Source: SAR116 cluster bacterium AG-335-B03
Lineage (GTDB): Bacteria; Pseudomonadota; Alphaproteobacteria; Puniceispirillales; Marisalimonadaceae
Reading direction: 5' to 3'
Length of the DNA: 35,362 nucleotides
NCBI GenBank assembly: GCA_003282435.1
Contig: QBZG01000013.1
Coordinates: 1-35,362 of the forward strand
Part shown: piece by piece, positions 18,526 to 27,563 of the stretch
Layout: the number at the start of each line of letters is the position of its first letter
How positions within the stretch are numbered: position 1 is the stretch's first letter
Position numbers and translations under genes: made by a program
Notes under the pieces: generated by a model
Databases searched by the model: none
Told to the model about the DNA's origin: nothing
What the model saw: only the letters and a program-made list of their open reading frames with translations

Positions 18526-19632
18526 ATGCAAACCGAAATTCAAGTAAAATTCAAAGAAATTGATAATGGTTTAAATATTTTAAAAAAACATTTTAATTGG
18601 GAACAGTCGTTAAATCGAACTAAAGAATTGGATGAATTAATAGAAACTGAAAATTTTTGGAGAGACTCATCTAAAGCTCAAGTAATTATGAGAGAAAAAA
18701 AGCAAATTGAAAAAAATTTAGATCTTATAAAATTTATCGAAATTGAGAAAAGTAATTTATACGAGCTTATAGATCTTGCGGAGGAAGAAAATGATAAAGA
18801 ACTAATTGACGAAACAATTTCTCAAATAGATAGTTTAGTTAAAAAATGTGATAAACTTCAGTTGGAAAGTTTGTTATCTGGAGAAGCTGATACAAACAAT
18901 TGTTTTATCGAAATACATGCTGGGGCAGGTGGCACAGAAGCTCAAGATTGGGCTTTAATGTTACAAAGAATGTATTCAAGATGGTCTGATAAAAAAGGAT
19001 ATGAAATTTCAAATATTGAAGAAAGCTCAGGAGATGAAGCAGGTATTAAATCTTGCACTTTATTAATAGAGGGATTTAATGCCTATGGTTGGGGAAAAAC
19101 TGAGTCAGGTGTTCATAGATTAGTAAGGATATCTCCTTTTGATTCTTCATCAAGAAGACATACTAGTTTTGCTTCAATCTGGGTTTATCCCGAAATTAAT
19201 GATGAAATAGATATTGAAATTGAAGATAAAGATTTAAGAATTGATACATATAGAGCCTCTGGTGCAGGTGGACAACACGTAAATAAAACGGACTCTGCAA
19301 TAAGAATTACACATTTACCAACAAACACAGTAGTACAATGTCAGAATGATAGATCTCAGCACAGAAATAAAGCTCAAGCAATGTCCATGCTAAGAGCAAA
19401 ATTATACGAAATTGAGTTGAAACGAAGAGAAGAAGTTAATAACAAAAGTACAAGTGATAAAGGAGAAATAGGATGGGGAAGTCAAATAAGATCTTACGTT
19501 CTCCATCCTTATCAAATGGTTAAAGATCTACGTACAAATGTAGAAGTAGGAAACACTCAATCTGTACTAGATGGCGATATAGATATTTTTATTGAATCTG
19601 CTTTAGCACTAAAAGTTGGAATGAAAAGATAA
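18526..19632 (+). CDS. prfB: Peptide chain release factor 2
   Basis: A 368-aa class I release factor terminating at UGA and UAA. The recognition tripeptide S203-P-F205 and catalytic G248-G-Q250 (in ASGAGGQHVNKTD) are present. The whole protein is in one frame from the ATG at 18526: the in-frame UGA and programmed +1 frameshift that autoregulate E. coli prfB are absent. It overlaps no gene and is 18 bp downstream of mrcA, an order often seen in alphaproteobacteria. Its stop lies one base from the end of the convergent bcp gene. Confidence 0.95.
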   Translation: MQTEIQVKFKEIDNGLNILKKHFNWEQSLNRTKELDELIETENFWRDSSKAQVIMREKKQIEKNLDLIKFIEIEKSNLYELIDLAEEENDKELIDETISQIDSLVKKCDKLQLESLLSGEADTNNCFIEIHAGAGGTEAQDWALMLQRMYSRWSDKKGYEISNIEESSGDEAGIKSCTLLIEGFNAYGWGKTESGVHRLVRISPFDSSSRRHTSFASIWVYPEINDEIDIEIEDKDLRIDTYRASGAGGQHVNKTDSAIRITHLPTNTVVQCQNDRSQHRNKAQAMSMLRAKLYEIELKRREEVNNKSTSDKGEIGWGSQIRSYVLHPYQMVKDLRTNVEVGNTQSVLDGDIDIFIESALALKVGMKR

Positions 19633-19633
19633 A

Positions 19634-20098
19634 TCAATTGTTAAGACTTTTTACAGTTTCTAAAACCTCTTCTGCATGACCAGGTACTTTCACTTTTTCC
19701 CAAACATTTGTTATTATACCCTTTTCGTTTGATAAAAACGTAGATCTTTGAATACCCATATATTTTTTCCCATACATAGATTTTTCTACCCATACACCAA
19801 ATTGTTCGCATACATCATTTTCAAAGTCAGCACCAAGTTCACAAGTAAGATTATATTTTTCTCTAAATTTACCCTGTTTTTTTTGATTATCTTTAGAAAT
19901 ACCAATAACGATACAATTTAATTTATCAAACTCATGTTGTAGATTTGTAAAAGCAATTGATTCAGCGGTGCATCCAGAAGTATCTGCTCTAGGAAAAAAG
20001 AAAACAACAATTTTTTTTCCTTTATAATTTGAAATTTTAAAATCTCCTGTATCAGTTAAAATTTCAAACTTAGGTATTTCATCATTTTTTTTTATCAT
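19634..20098 (-). CDS. bcp: Bcp/PrxQ-type thioredoxin-dependent peroxiredoxin
   Basis: A 154-aa peroxiredoxin that reduces hydroperoxides. The peroxidatic Cys43 lies in FPRADTSGCTAES, with the supporting GISKDNQKKQGKFREKYNL segment and RSTFL arginine region. E. coli Bcp has a resolving cysteine five residues after the peroxidatic one; here that position is not Cys, so the resolving thiol must be elsewhere (for example Cys60 or one of the pair near residues 85-97) or supplied in trans. SG replaces the more usual PG before the active Cys. It is convergent with prfB, the two stops one base apart. Confidence 0.9.
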   Translation of the reverse strand: MIKKNDEIPKFEILTDTGDFKISNYKGKKIVVFFFPRADTSGCTAESIAFTNLQHEFDKLNCIVIGISKDNQKKQGKFREKYNLTCELGADFENDVCEQFGVWVEKSMYGKKYMGIQRSTFLSNEKGIITNVWEKVKVPGHAEEVLETVKSLNN

Positions 20099-20201
20099 TA
20101 ATAAGATCTCTTATAATTAGTATTAAAAGTTTTATTAAGTTATATTATATCAAAAGAATATATCAACTAAGATTTGTCTAAAATTATACAAAATAGGAAA
20201 G

Positions 20202-23200
20202 ATGATGAAAAAAGTTATAATTCTTCTTTTGATATTACCTTTTTTTATATTCGGGGTAGTCACAACCATGTTTGTTTATTCGGAACAAACACAAAATTTT
20301 ATAATTAAATCATTAAATTTAAAAGGTTTCCTTAACAAAAAGGTAAAAAGTTTTATCTCAAGAAAAATTAATGACGAAAATATAACAATTGAAATTAGCT
20401 CTATAAAGATATTAAAACCTAACTGGCCTAATATTGTAAAAATCGAATTGAATGATACAAAGGTTCATACAATTGATCAAAAAGAAAAATCAAATATTAA
20501 GCTCATTGAATTAGGGTTTAAGTATGATTTCTTTTTTAGAAATATTTTTTTTAATAAAGATAATCTTGAATTTAGTTACCTAAATTTTAAAGATTTATCT
20601 TTGTATGGAAAATTACAGAAAAATAAATTTATACCGGGGCCATTATTTAAAATTTTTTTATCAATAAATCAAAAAGGTTTTGATGAACAGCACTCATTAA
20701 AAAAATTATTACAAAATAAAATCGTAATCGGAAATATTAGCTTTTTAATCTCAGATCGTAGAGAAGCACTTAAACAAAGTATTTTAAAAATTAATTGTGA
20801 AAATGTTTTTGTTTCACAATATTTAAACAATGCCCGTTCACTCAACATGAATTGTAGTAAAAATAAAAGATTAAACTTTTCAGTAAAAGCTAATTTTTTA
20901 GAAAGTTTTAACAAATTTAACTTTAACATAGAAAATATCGACTCTAAATTATTCTTAAGTAATTTGTTACAAGAAAAATTAAAATTTGAGACAGAGACTA
21001 TTTCTGGCTTTTTAAAGGGTAGATTTAATATTGTTACGGATAAGAATTTTAATGTAGAAAGTTTTAATTTCTTATCAAAGAAATCAAACTTAATTATAAA
21101 AAATAATGATGATATTATTTTAAATTCGGAGTTAAGTGGTAAATTATTATGGAACAATAAAAATAGTTTATTGAAGATTAATAATTTATCAATAGGCGAT
21201 ATAATAATATCGTACTCTGAGGTAGATTTTAATTCTAAAACTGGTTTTTCTAATTTTTTAATAAAAAGATTATCAACAAAAATATTAAAAAATCATCTAA
21301 CTTATTATAAAAAATATTATAATTCATTTGTTAATTTAAATGTTTTAAAACAATACAATGATAATTTCAAAGGTGGTAGTTTAAATAGCATAAATTTTGA
21401 TTTAAATTTTTCATTTTTTAAAAAAATTAATATTTTCAAAATAAGTGGGCGGTCAAAATTCAATAATATTAGGTTTGAACACAATGATAAAATCTTTAAA
21501 AAAGTATTTTGTACCATATCTGGCGACTTTAAATTTGAAGTGAATAAACATAATAACAAAATAAAAATTGACCAAAGTTGGGCAAATATTGATTTAAATG
21601 CTTCGACAGGCTTTATATTATTAAGGGGAAATAATTTAGATTATAAATTCGATCACGCCAAAATAAAACTAAAAATTCATAAAAATAATTTTATTATTAA
21701 TAAAGCTCAATTTGAAAAAGATAATTTACAGTATTCAGTTGCCGACGTTGAAATTAATGGAAGTAATTATATAATTAAAAAAGGAATGTTATTTAAAGAT
21801 AATAAACTTCAATATGCTTTAAAAGACACAGTAATTAAAAATCAATTTATTAAAAACGGCCTCCTGAAAGTAAAAAATAATAAGGAATTTTCCGATTACC
21901 TAAAGAAAAATTTTAATGTAGATATCATCGGTGATACTGAGTTTAATATTAGATTAACTGGAGATATTAGCAATCTAGATCTAAATTTAAAGTTAAATTC
22001 AGACTTAACTGATTCAGGTTTAAAAATAAATTATTTAAACCTCAAAAAGAAAAAAAATATAAAATCCTCAATTAAAACTGAAATTATTTATCAAAAGGGT
22101 AAACTTGCTTTTATAAAGGATATAAATTTAAAAATAGAAAAAAATAATTATAAAATTGGTATTGTTAAATTAGATGGTATTGCTCCAACCCAAATTTTAT
22201 TAAGAAATATTAAGACTCCAAAATTAGATTTAAAACAAATATCTATTGCTAAAAAAAATAAAATATTTGACCTAAATTTTTCGGGAAAAAAAATAGATTT
22301 TTCTTATTTTAAAGATAATCTTAAAAAACAATCCGACAATATCATGAACATAAGCTTTGAAATCACAGCTGATAAGATTATCTTAGAGTCTAAAATTTCT
22401 TTGGCAGGTAGTCTCAGGGGAACAATAAATAAATCTATCTTTGAAGCAAATGCATTTGGACAAATATGGCTTGGTAAGTCATCTTTATTAGATAGTGGAA
22501 AATTTGAAATTTACGTAGATGATAAAATATCTAGGCTTAACGGTTTTGGTTTAGTCGGTGGTGCAGAAACCAAAATTACTATGGAAAAAAACAAAGATAA
22601 ATTACCTAATATTATTTTTGATACTTCTGATGGAGGTAAACTTCTTAATGCACTTGGTTTCACAAAAAATATAAGAAGTGGCGAAATGAAATTAAATATA
22701 AATTTTCTAAATGATACATACGATCATTATAAAGGTGTTATTAAATCAAAAAAATTTAGTCTAATTAACACTCCAGGAATAATAAACTCTTTATCTGTTT
22801 TAAGCTTTTCTGGTATTCAATCTGTTATTTCCGGTGAAGGAGTTTATTTTGATAAAGGGAGGGCAAATATAAATGTCAAGAAACATAACTTTACGTTTGA
22901 TAAGGTATATCTTTCCAGTGAATCATTAGGAATTGCTGCTAAAGGAAAAATAAATTTAAAGAGAAAATTTTTAGATATGAGAGGATCAGTGGCGCCAATT
23001 AAATTAATATCGCAAATTATCAGTATTGTTCCTGCTGTTGGTAAGTTAATAACAGGATTAAAAAAAGAGGGGTTGTTTGCAGGGCAATTTAAAATGTTTG
23101 GACCACTTGAAAGTCCCGAGGTTGAATTAAATACTCTATCATTTGCGCCAGGTATTTTAAGAGATTTATTTGCAGATGATTGGTTGAATGACAATAATTT

Positions 23201-23225
23201 TTTTATTAATGATAAGTCAAATTAA
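20202..23225 (+). CDS. AsmA/DUF3971-type large envelope protein (AsmA-like lipid-transfer superfamily)
   Basis: A 1007-aa inner-membrane-anchored protein with one N-terminal transmembrane segment (about 3-25) and a long, beta-rich, repetitive body full of short Asn/Lys/Ile strands. The C-terminal region has the AsmA_2/YhdP-like pattern: RGTINKSIFEANAFGQ, then DGGKLLNALGFTKNIRSGEMKLNINF, IINSLSVLSFSGIQSV, GEGVYFDKGRANI and DMRGSVAPI. This superfamily includes bridge-like proteins proposed to carry phospholipid to the outer membrane. The alphaproteobacterial version (DUF3971) is poorly characterised, so function is inferred. It is flanked by convergent tyrS and divergent bcp, so it is probably transcribed alone. 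Sequence composition is more AT-skewed than neighbours. Confidence 0.85.
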   Translation: MMKKVIILLLILPFFIFGVVTTMFVYSEQTQNFIIKSLNLKGFLNKKVKSFISRKINDENITIEISSIKILKPNWPNIVKIELNDTKVHTIDQKEKSNIKLIELGFKYDFFFRNIFFNKDNLEFSYLNFKDLSLYGKLQKNKFIPGPLFKIFLSINQKGFDEQHSLKKLLQNKIVIGNISFLISDRREALKQSILKINCENVFVSQYLNNARSLNMNCSKNKRLNFSVKANFLESFNKFNFNIENIDSKLFLSNLLQEKLKFETETISGFLKGRFNIVTDKNFNVESFNFLSKKSNLIIKNNDDIILNSELSGKLLWNNKNSLLKINNLSIGDIIISYSEVDFNSKTGFSNFLIKRLSTKILKNHLTYYKKYYNSFVNLNVLKQYNDNFKGGSLNSINFDLNFSFFKKINIFKISGRSKFNNIRFEHNDKIFKKVFCTISGDFKFEVNKHNNKIKIDQSWANIDLNASTGFILLRGNNLDYKFDHAKIKLKIHKNNFIINKAQFEKDNLQYSVADVEINGSNYIIKKGMLFKDNKLQYALKDTVIKNQFIKNGLLKVKNNKEFSDYLKKNFNVDIIGDTEFNIRLTGDISNLDLNLKLNSDLTDSGLKINYLNLKKKKNIKSSIKTEIIYQKGKLAFIKDINLKIEKNNYKIGIVKLDGIAPTQILLRNIKTPKLDLKQISIAKKNKIFDLNFSGKKIDFSYFKDNLKKQSDNIMNISFEITADKIILESKISLAGSLRGTINKSIFEANAFGQIWLGKSSLLDSGKFEIYVDDKISRLNGFGLVGGAETKITMEKNKDKLPNIIFDTSDGGKLLNALGFTKNIRSGEMKLNINFLNDTYDHYKGVIKSKKFSLINTPGIINSLSVLSFSGIQSVISGEGVYFDKGRANINVKKHNFTFDKVYLSSESLGIAAKGKINLKRKFLDMRGSVAPIKLISQIISIVPAVGKLITGLKKEGLFAGQFKMFGPLESPEVELNTLSFAPGILRDLFADDWLNDNNFFINDKSN

Positions 23226-23235
23226 TTAGTTTAAA

Positions 23236-24477
23236 TTAAGAACAAATTAATAGTCCATGTCTTTTTTTCCCTGATGAAATTTTTACCTTGCCATTTTTAA
23301 AATCATCAACTTTTATAATATAATTTTCATCACTTACCACAATATCGTTAATTTTAGCACCGTTCCCTCTTATTAACCTTCTTGCTTCTCCATTTGTTTT
23401 TAGAAAATTTAAATCTTTTAAAGCATTGATAAAGGATATTTCAGGTTTTGATATATTTATAGTGGGTAATCCTTCATCATCTAATATTTTATTAAATAAA
23501 TTAGAAGCAGAAGTTGATATTTTTTCAGCAGTTTCTGCACTTCTACATAATTTCGTGACTTCATTTGCTAAGATTATTTTGGCTTCATTTAATTCGACAC
23601 CTTTTAATTCCTCTAATTTATTAATCTCTGTAATTGGTATTTCTGTAAAGAGTTTTAAAAATTTTATAACATCCAAATCTTCAGTATTCCTCCAATATTG
23701 CCAAAAATCCCAATCAGACAATTGCTCTATATTTAGCCAGACTGCACCATTAGCTGTTTTCCCCATTTTTGAACCACTACTGGTGGTTAATAATGGAGAA
23801 GTAAAACCAAATGTTTGTTTTGAAGTTTTCTTTCTAATTAAGTCTAAGCCAGTAACTATATTTCCCCATTGATCAGATCCACCCATTTGTATTTTACAAC
23901 CATAATTTTTATACAAATGCAAAAAATCATATGCCTGAAGCAAAGAGTAATTAAATTCTAGAAAAGATAAATTTTGTTCTCTGTCTAATCTTTGTTTAAC
24001 GCTTTCTAAATTTATAAGTTTATTTACAGAAAAAGAGGACCCAAAATCTCTTAAAAATGATACATAATTAAGCCTTTCTAACCATTCTGAATTATTAACC
24101 ATAATTGCATCGTTTTTACTAAATCCAAATTTTAAAAATTTTTCAAAAATAGTTCTAATATTATTTTGATTTATTTCTATATTTTCTGAGGAAAGAACAG
24201 GTCGAGCACTATCTTTACCAGATGGATCGCCAATTTTAGTCGTACCCCCACCCATAAGAACGATTGGTTTATGCCCTGTTTTTTGAAACCATCGAAGCAT
24301 CATTATTTGAATTAATGATCCCACATGAAGAGAGGGTGCTGTGCAATCGAAACCTATGTAACCAGTCATTATATTTGTAGATAATTCTTGGTCTAGATTA
24401 TTTTTATCAGTAATTTGATGAATAAAACCTCTTTCATTCATAACATTCAGAAAATCTGAATTTATAGATTTATTCAT
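23236..24477 (-). CDS. tyrS: Tyrosyl-tRNA synthetase
   Basis: A 413-aa class I synthetase charging tRNA-Tyr. The N-terminal active site has GFDCTAPSLHVGSL (HIGH-type motif HVGS) and MGGGTTKIGDPSGK; the middle has QMGGSDQWGNI; the KMSKS loop is SGSKMGKTANG, a normal variant for this family. The C-terminal ~70 residues form an S4-like RNA-binding domain (GEARRLIRGNGAKIND). The ATG at 24477 is the start. An alpha/beta hydrolase gene lies 20 bp upstream on the same strand, so the two are probably cotranscribed. Confidence 0.95.
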   Translation of the reverse strand: MNKSINSDFLNVMNERGFIHQITDKNNLDQELSTNIMTGYIGFDCTAPSLHVGSLIQIMMLRWFQKTGHKPIVLMGGGTTKIGDPSGKDSARPVLSSENIEINQNNIRTIFEKFLKFGFSKNDAIMVNNSEWLERLNYVSFLRDFGSSFSVNKLINLESVKQRLDREQNLSFLEFNYSLLQAYDFLHLYKNYGCKIQMGGSDQWGNIVTGLDLIRKKTSKQTFGFTSPLLTTSSGSKMGKTANGAVWLNIEQLSDWDFWQYWRNTEDLDVIKFLKLFTEIPITEINKLEELKGVELNEAKIILANEVTKLCRSAETAEKISTSASNLFNKILDDEGLPTINISKPEISFINALKDLNFLKTNGEARRLIRGNGAKINDIVVSDENYIIKVDDFKNGKVKISSGKKRHGLLICS

Positions 24478-24497
24478 TAGTAATTCTCTTTTTTATT

Positions 24498-25157
24498 TTA
24501 TATCTCTCTATATTCTGATGAATCTAGAGCATTGTTTAAATATTTTCTTATAGCTTCCATTAATTCTTCATCATGATTAGAAAACATATGATTAGCTTCT
24601 TTTATGAATTCAACATCTATTTTGATACCCTTTTGGATAGAAATTTTATCAACAATTTTTTGAATTACCTCGCTTGGTACTCTATTATTATTTTCACCAT
24701 GAATTATCAAGCCAGATGCTGGGCAAGGTGCAAGAAAAGAAAAATCAAACTTATCTGCCGGTGGTGAAACTGAGATAAAACCAAATATCTCTGGTCTTCT
24801 CATCATTAACTGCATTCCAACCCATGAACCAAAAGAAAATCCAGCAATAAAGGTGTATCTAGAATGTATATTTTGAGATTGTACCCAGTCTAAAACTGCG
24901 GCAGCATCAGCCAATTCTCCCTCACCACCCTCATATATACCTTCACTTCTTCCAACACCTCTAAAATTAAAACGTAAAACTGAAAAACCTCTATTTCTAA
25001 ATTCATGATACATTCCATACGAAACTTTATTATTCATACTGCCACCTTGATTAGGTTCAGGGTGTAAAATGAGGGCTATAGGAGAATCTGTTGAAACTCC
25101 TGAATGGTATCTACATTCAATTCTTCCGTGTGGACCATTTAGAATTACTTCAGGCAT
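24498..25157 (-). CDS. Alpha/beta hydrolase (COG2945 family)
   Basis: A 219-aa alpha/beta-hydrolase of the COG2945 group common in alphaproteobacteria. It has the HPEPNQGGSMNNKV family signature (residues 32-45), RFNFRGVGRSEG (about 62-73), the nucleophile elbow G106-F-S108-F-G110 and a C-terminal catalytic His in EANHMFSNHDEEL. The substrate is unknown. In many relatives it lies beside cysteine desulfurase/Suf genes, and here it is divergent from the cysE-desulfurase cluster. The ATG at 25157 has a GGAG site. Confidence 0.85.
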   Translation of the reverse strand: MPEVILNGPHGRIECRYHSGVSTDSPIALILHPEPNQGGSMNNKVSYGMYHEFRNRGFSVLRFNFRGVGRSEGIYEGGEGELADAAAVLDWVQSQNIHSRYTFIAGFSFGSWVGMQLMMRRPEIFGFISVSPPADKFDFSFLAPCPASGLIIHGENNNRVPSEVIQKIVDKISIQKGIKIDVEFIKEANHMFSNHDEELMEAIRKYLNNALDSSEYREI

Positions 25158-25318
25158 TTGTTAGCTCCAGTGAATTTAAGTATATTTATAGCATAATTGA
25201 TTTGGCTATAAAATTAAAAGAACAGTTATATTGAATTTTATAATTATCGATTAATAATTTATCTTTAATCTGTCAATATTAATGAATTAAATAAAAATAA
25301 ATTTTTTACTTAATATTT

Positions 25319-25347
25319 TTGAACAATTTTAGATAAAGTTATAGTAT
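25319..25347 (+). promoter_or_regulatory. Candidate promoter of the cysE-desulfurase-fdx-mnmA cluster
   Basis: TTGAAC (25319-25324) and TAGTAT (25342-25347) are spaced by 17 bp, with the predicted start about 20-25 nt before cysE. No IscR/RirA-type operator was recognised in the 219-bp spacer. Confidence 0.35.
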
Positions 25348-25376
25348 AAATATTACAAAACTCAGTGTTTATATTA

Positions 25377-26060
25377 ATGAATATTAAAAACTTTTTTAAA
25401 GAAATAGATTCTATTATAGAAAGAGATCCTGCTGCTGGTAGTAGACTTGGAGTCATTTTTCTATATCCATCTTTTCATGTAATGCTTTTTTACAAAATTG
25501 GAAATATTGTTTGGAGATACAATTTAAAATTTTTAGCAAGACTAATAATGCATTTTGCCAGAATATTTACAGGTATTGAGATTCACCCTGCAGCCAAAAT
25601 AGGTTCAAACTTTTTTATGGATCATGGTCTAGGTATAGTGATAGGTGAAACTACTGAAATAGGAGAAAATGTTACGATTTATCAAGGAGTAACTCTTGGC
25701 GGTATTATGCCGTCAGTAGAAAGTGACTTACAAAGAAATCAAAAAAGACATCCTACAGTTGGAAACAACGTTATAATTGGTTCAGGAGCTCAAATTTTAG
25801 GGGCGATTAATATTGGTGATGACGCAAGAATTGGCGCAAACTCAGTTGTTTCAAGAGATGTTCCTGCAAACGTAACAGTTGCGGGGGTTCCCGCTAGAGA
25901 ATTTGCAAGATCAGCAAAAAAAGAAACTTTTAAACCCTATGCTGTTTCAGATAGTGATGCAGATCCAAGAGAAAAGGCATTAGTATCATTATTAAAAAAA
26001 GTTGAAAATTTAGAGAAAAAAATTAAAAAATTTGAAAATGATAATAAAAGTAAAAATTAA
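25377..26060 (+). CDS. cysE: Serine O-acetyltransferase
   Basis: A 227-aa left-handed beta-helix acetyltransferase that makes O-acetylserine, the carbon skeleton for cysteine. After an N-terminal helical part it has the conserved GIEIHPAAKIGSNFFMDHGLGIVIGETTEIGENV run (family catalytic His and Asp in this region) and hexapeptide repeats to about residue 180, with TLGG and GNNVIIGSGAQILG. The C-terminal ~25 residues are a lysine-rich coiled coil. The ATG at 25377 was chosen over an in-frame GTG 12 bases earlier. It is the first gene of a rightward sulfur-handling cluster. Confidence 0.93.
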   Translation: MNIKNFFKEIDSIIERDPAAGSRLGVIFLYPSFHVMLFYKIGNIVWRYNLKFLARLIMHFARIFTGIEIHPAAKIGSNFFMDHGLGIVIGETTEIGENVTIYQGVTLGGIMPSVESDLQRNQKRHPTVGNNVIIGSGAQILGAINIGDDARIGANSVVSRDVPANVTVAGVPAREFARSAKKETFKPYAVSDSDADPREKALVSLLKKVENLEKKIKKFENDNKSKN

Positions 26061-26102
26061 CAAAAATAATTACAATAGTTTTTTAAAAACAAAATAAGTA
26101 AA

Positions 26103-27224
26103 ATGAACAGACAAATTTACCTAGACTACAATGCAACTGTACCGGTTTTAGAGAAAGTAAAAAATTCTTTAATTAACTGTATGAATTTTGGCCCGTTAAA
26201 TGCGTCATCAGTTCATTATTATGGAAGAAAAGGTAAAAATTTAGTGGAAAAAGCTAAACTAAATATAGCTAGATTAGTAAATGCAAAGAGTGATAATATA
26301 ATTTTTACAAGTTCTGCAACAGAGGCTATAAATTTAGTTTTCAACAACTTTAATACTATTGTCGTAAGTTCTATAGAACATTTGGCAGTTTTGTCTTCTT
26401 CAAAAAGCAACTTAATTATTCCTGTAAATAAAAATGGAGTAGTTGACTTAAATGCTATGGAAACATTACTTAAAAAAATTAACAAAAATAGAAAAGAAAT
26501 TTTGGTTTCAGTCATGTGGGTTAATAATGAAACTGGTGTAATACAGCCTATCAAAGAGGTTATAAATATTGCAAAAAAATATGGATGTTTGGTTCATTGT
26601 GATGCCGCACAAGCCTTAGGTAAAATTGAAATAAATTTAAATGAATTAGAGATAGATTTTTTAACTCTCTCAGGGCACAAAATAGGAGCTCCAAGTGGCA
26701 TAGGGGCACTGATAAATAACAATAAATTTAATTTGACTCCTCAAATATTAGGAGGTGGACAAGAAAAGGGTATAAGGGCAGGGACTGAAAATATTTTTGG
26801 AATATTGGGTTTTGGCGAAGCCGCTCTCATTATGTCAGAAATGCCTAAAAAAAATGATAATCAAGTGAAATACCTCAGAGATTATCTAAGTAATAAAATT
26901 AAAAAAATAAGACCAGAAACAATTTTTTTTGGTGAGAATAGTGATAGGGTAAGCAATACCTTACTAATAGCTTTACCAAATATACCTGGTGATTTAGCAT
27001 TAATGAAATTAGATCTTGAATCATTTTCAGTAAGCTCAGGTTCAGCTTGTAGTTCTGGTAAAATAAGTAAAAGTCATGTAGTTAGTGCAATGGGTTATCA
27101 AGATCTTGCATCAAATTCAATTAGATTGTCATTTCCACCAAACGATACAATATTAGAATCAGAGGGCTTGATAACCACTGAAGAATTAGATAACTTAGCC
27201 GAATGTTGGCTTGATTTAAAATAA
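26103..27224 (+). CDS. Cysteine desulfurase (NifS/IscS family)
   Basis: A 373-aa PLP-dependent class V aminotransferase that removes sulfur from cysteine as enzyme persulfide. The start NRQIYLDYNATVPV is typical. The PLP lysine is Lys193 in SGHKIGAPSGIGAL, and the persulfide Cys316 is in SSGSACSSGKISKSH. It is slightly shorter than E. coli IscS (404 aa), like many alphaproteobacterial NifS-like enzymes. Lying between cysE (cysteine supply) and fdx and mnmA (sulfur/electron use) it plausibly supplies Fe-S assembly and tRNA thiolation; IscU or Suf genes are not adjacent, so the exact acceptor is not known. Confidence 0.9.
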   Translation: MNRQIYLDYNATVPVLEKVKNSLINCMNFGPLNASSVHYYGRKGKNLVEKAKLNIARLVNAKSDNIIFTSSATEAINLVFNNFNTIVVSSIEHLAVLSSSKSNLIIPVNKNGVVDLNAMETLLKKINKNRKEILVSVMWVNNETGVIQPIKEVINIAKKYGCLVHCDAAQALGKIEINLNELEIDFLTLSGHKIGAPSGIGALINNNKFNLTPQILGGGQEKGIRAGTENIFGILGFGEAALIMSEMPKKNDNQVKYLRDYLSNKIKKIRPETIFFGENSDRVSNTLLIALPNIPGDLALMKLDLESFSVSSGSACSSGKISKSHVVSAMGYQDLASNSIRLSFPPNDTILESEGLITTEELDNLAECWLDLK

Positions 27225-27249
27225 GTATTAATAAATTTTGGAGTAAAAG

Positions 27250-27561
27250 GTGCCTAAACTTATATTTGTTGATTCAGAAGGAACTGAAACATCTGTAGAA
27301 GCAGAAAACGGACTGTCTGTAATGGAAGTTGCTAGAGATAATGATTTAGAAATTGAGGGTACATGTGGTGGTTCGATCTCTTGTTGCACATGTCACGTAA
27401 TTATTGATAAAGATTGGTTCTCAATCGTAGGTGGTCCTAATCCTGATGAAGAAGATATGTTAGATTTGGCAGTTGGGCTTCAACCTACATCCAGATTAGG
27501 ATGTCAAATAGAAGTTAGTGACAAGCTTGACGGTCTTAGGCTTTTGATACCAGAAGAGTAA
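27250..27561 (+). CDS. fdx: Adrenodoxin-type 2Fe-2S ferredoxin
   Basis: A 103-aa vertebrate/ISC-type 2Fe-2S ferredoxin. The cluster ligands fit C39-x5-C45-x2-C48 and C85 (in TSRLGCQI); an extra Cys46 sits next to C45, as is common in ISC ferredoxins. The DNDLEIEGTCGGSISCCTCH motif and the acidic GGPNPDEEDML helix that docks with partners are seen. It starts with a GTG at 27250 after a GGAG site. It lies 25 bp after the desulfurase and 2 bp before mnmA, supporting electron supply for Fe-S/sulfur chemistry. Confidence 0.93.
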   Translation: MPKLIFVDSEGTETSVEAENGLSVMEVARDNDLEIEGTCGGSISCCTCHVIIDKDWFSIVGGPNPDEEDMLDLAVGLQPTSRLGCQIEVSDKLDGLRLLIPEE

Positions 27562-27563
27562 GG

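Noticed and set aside
18526-18700. Programmed +1 frameshift in prfB
   Set aside because: The gene is open from its first codon with no in-frame TGA, so no frameshift is needed.
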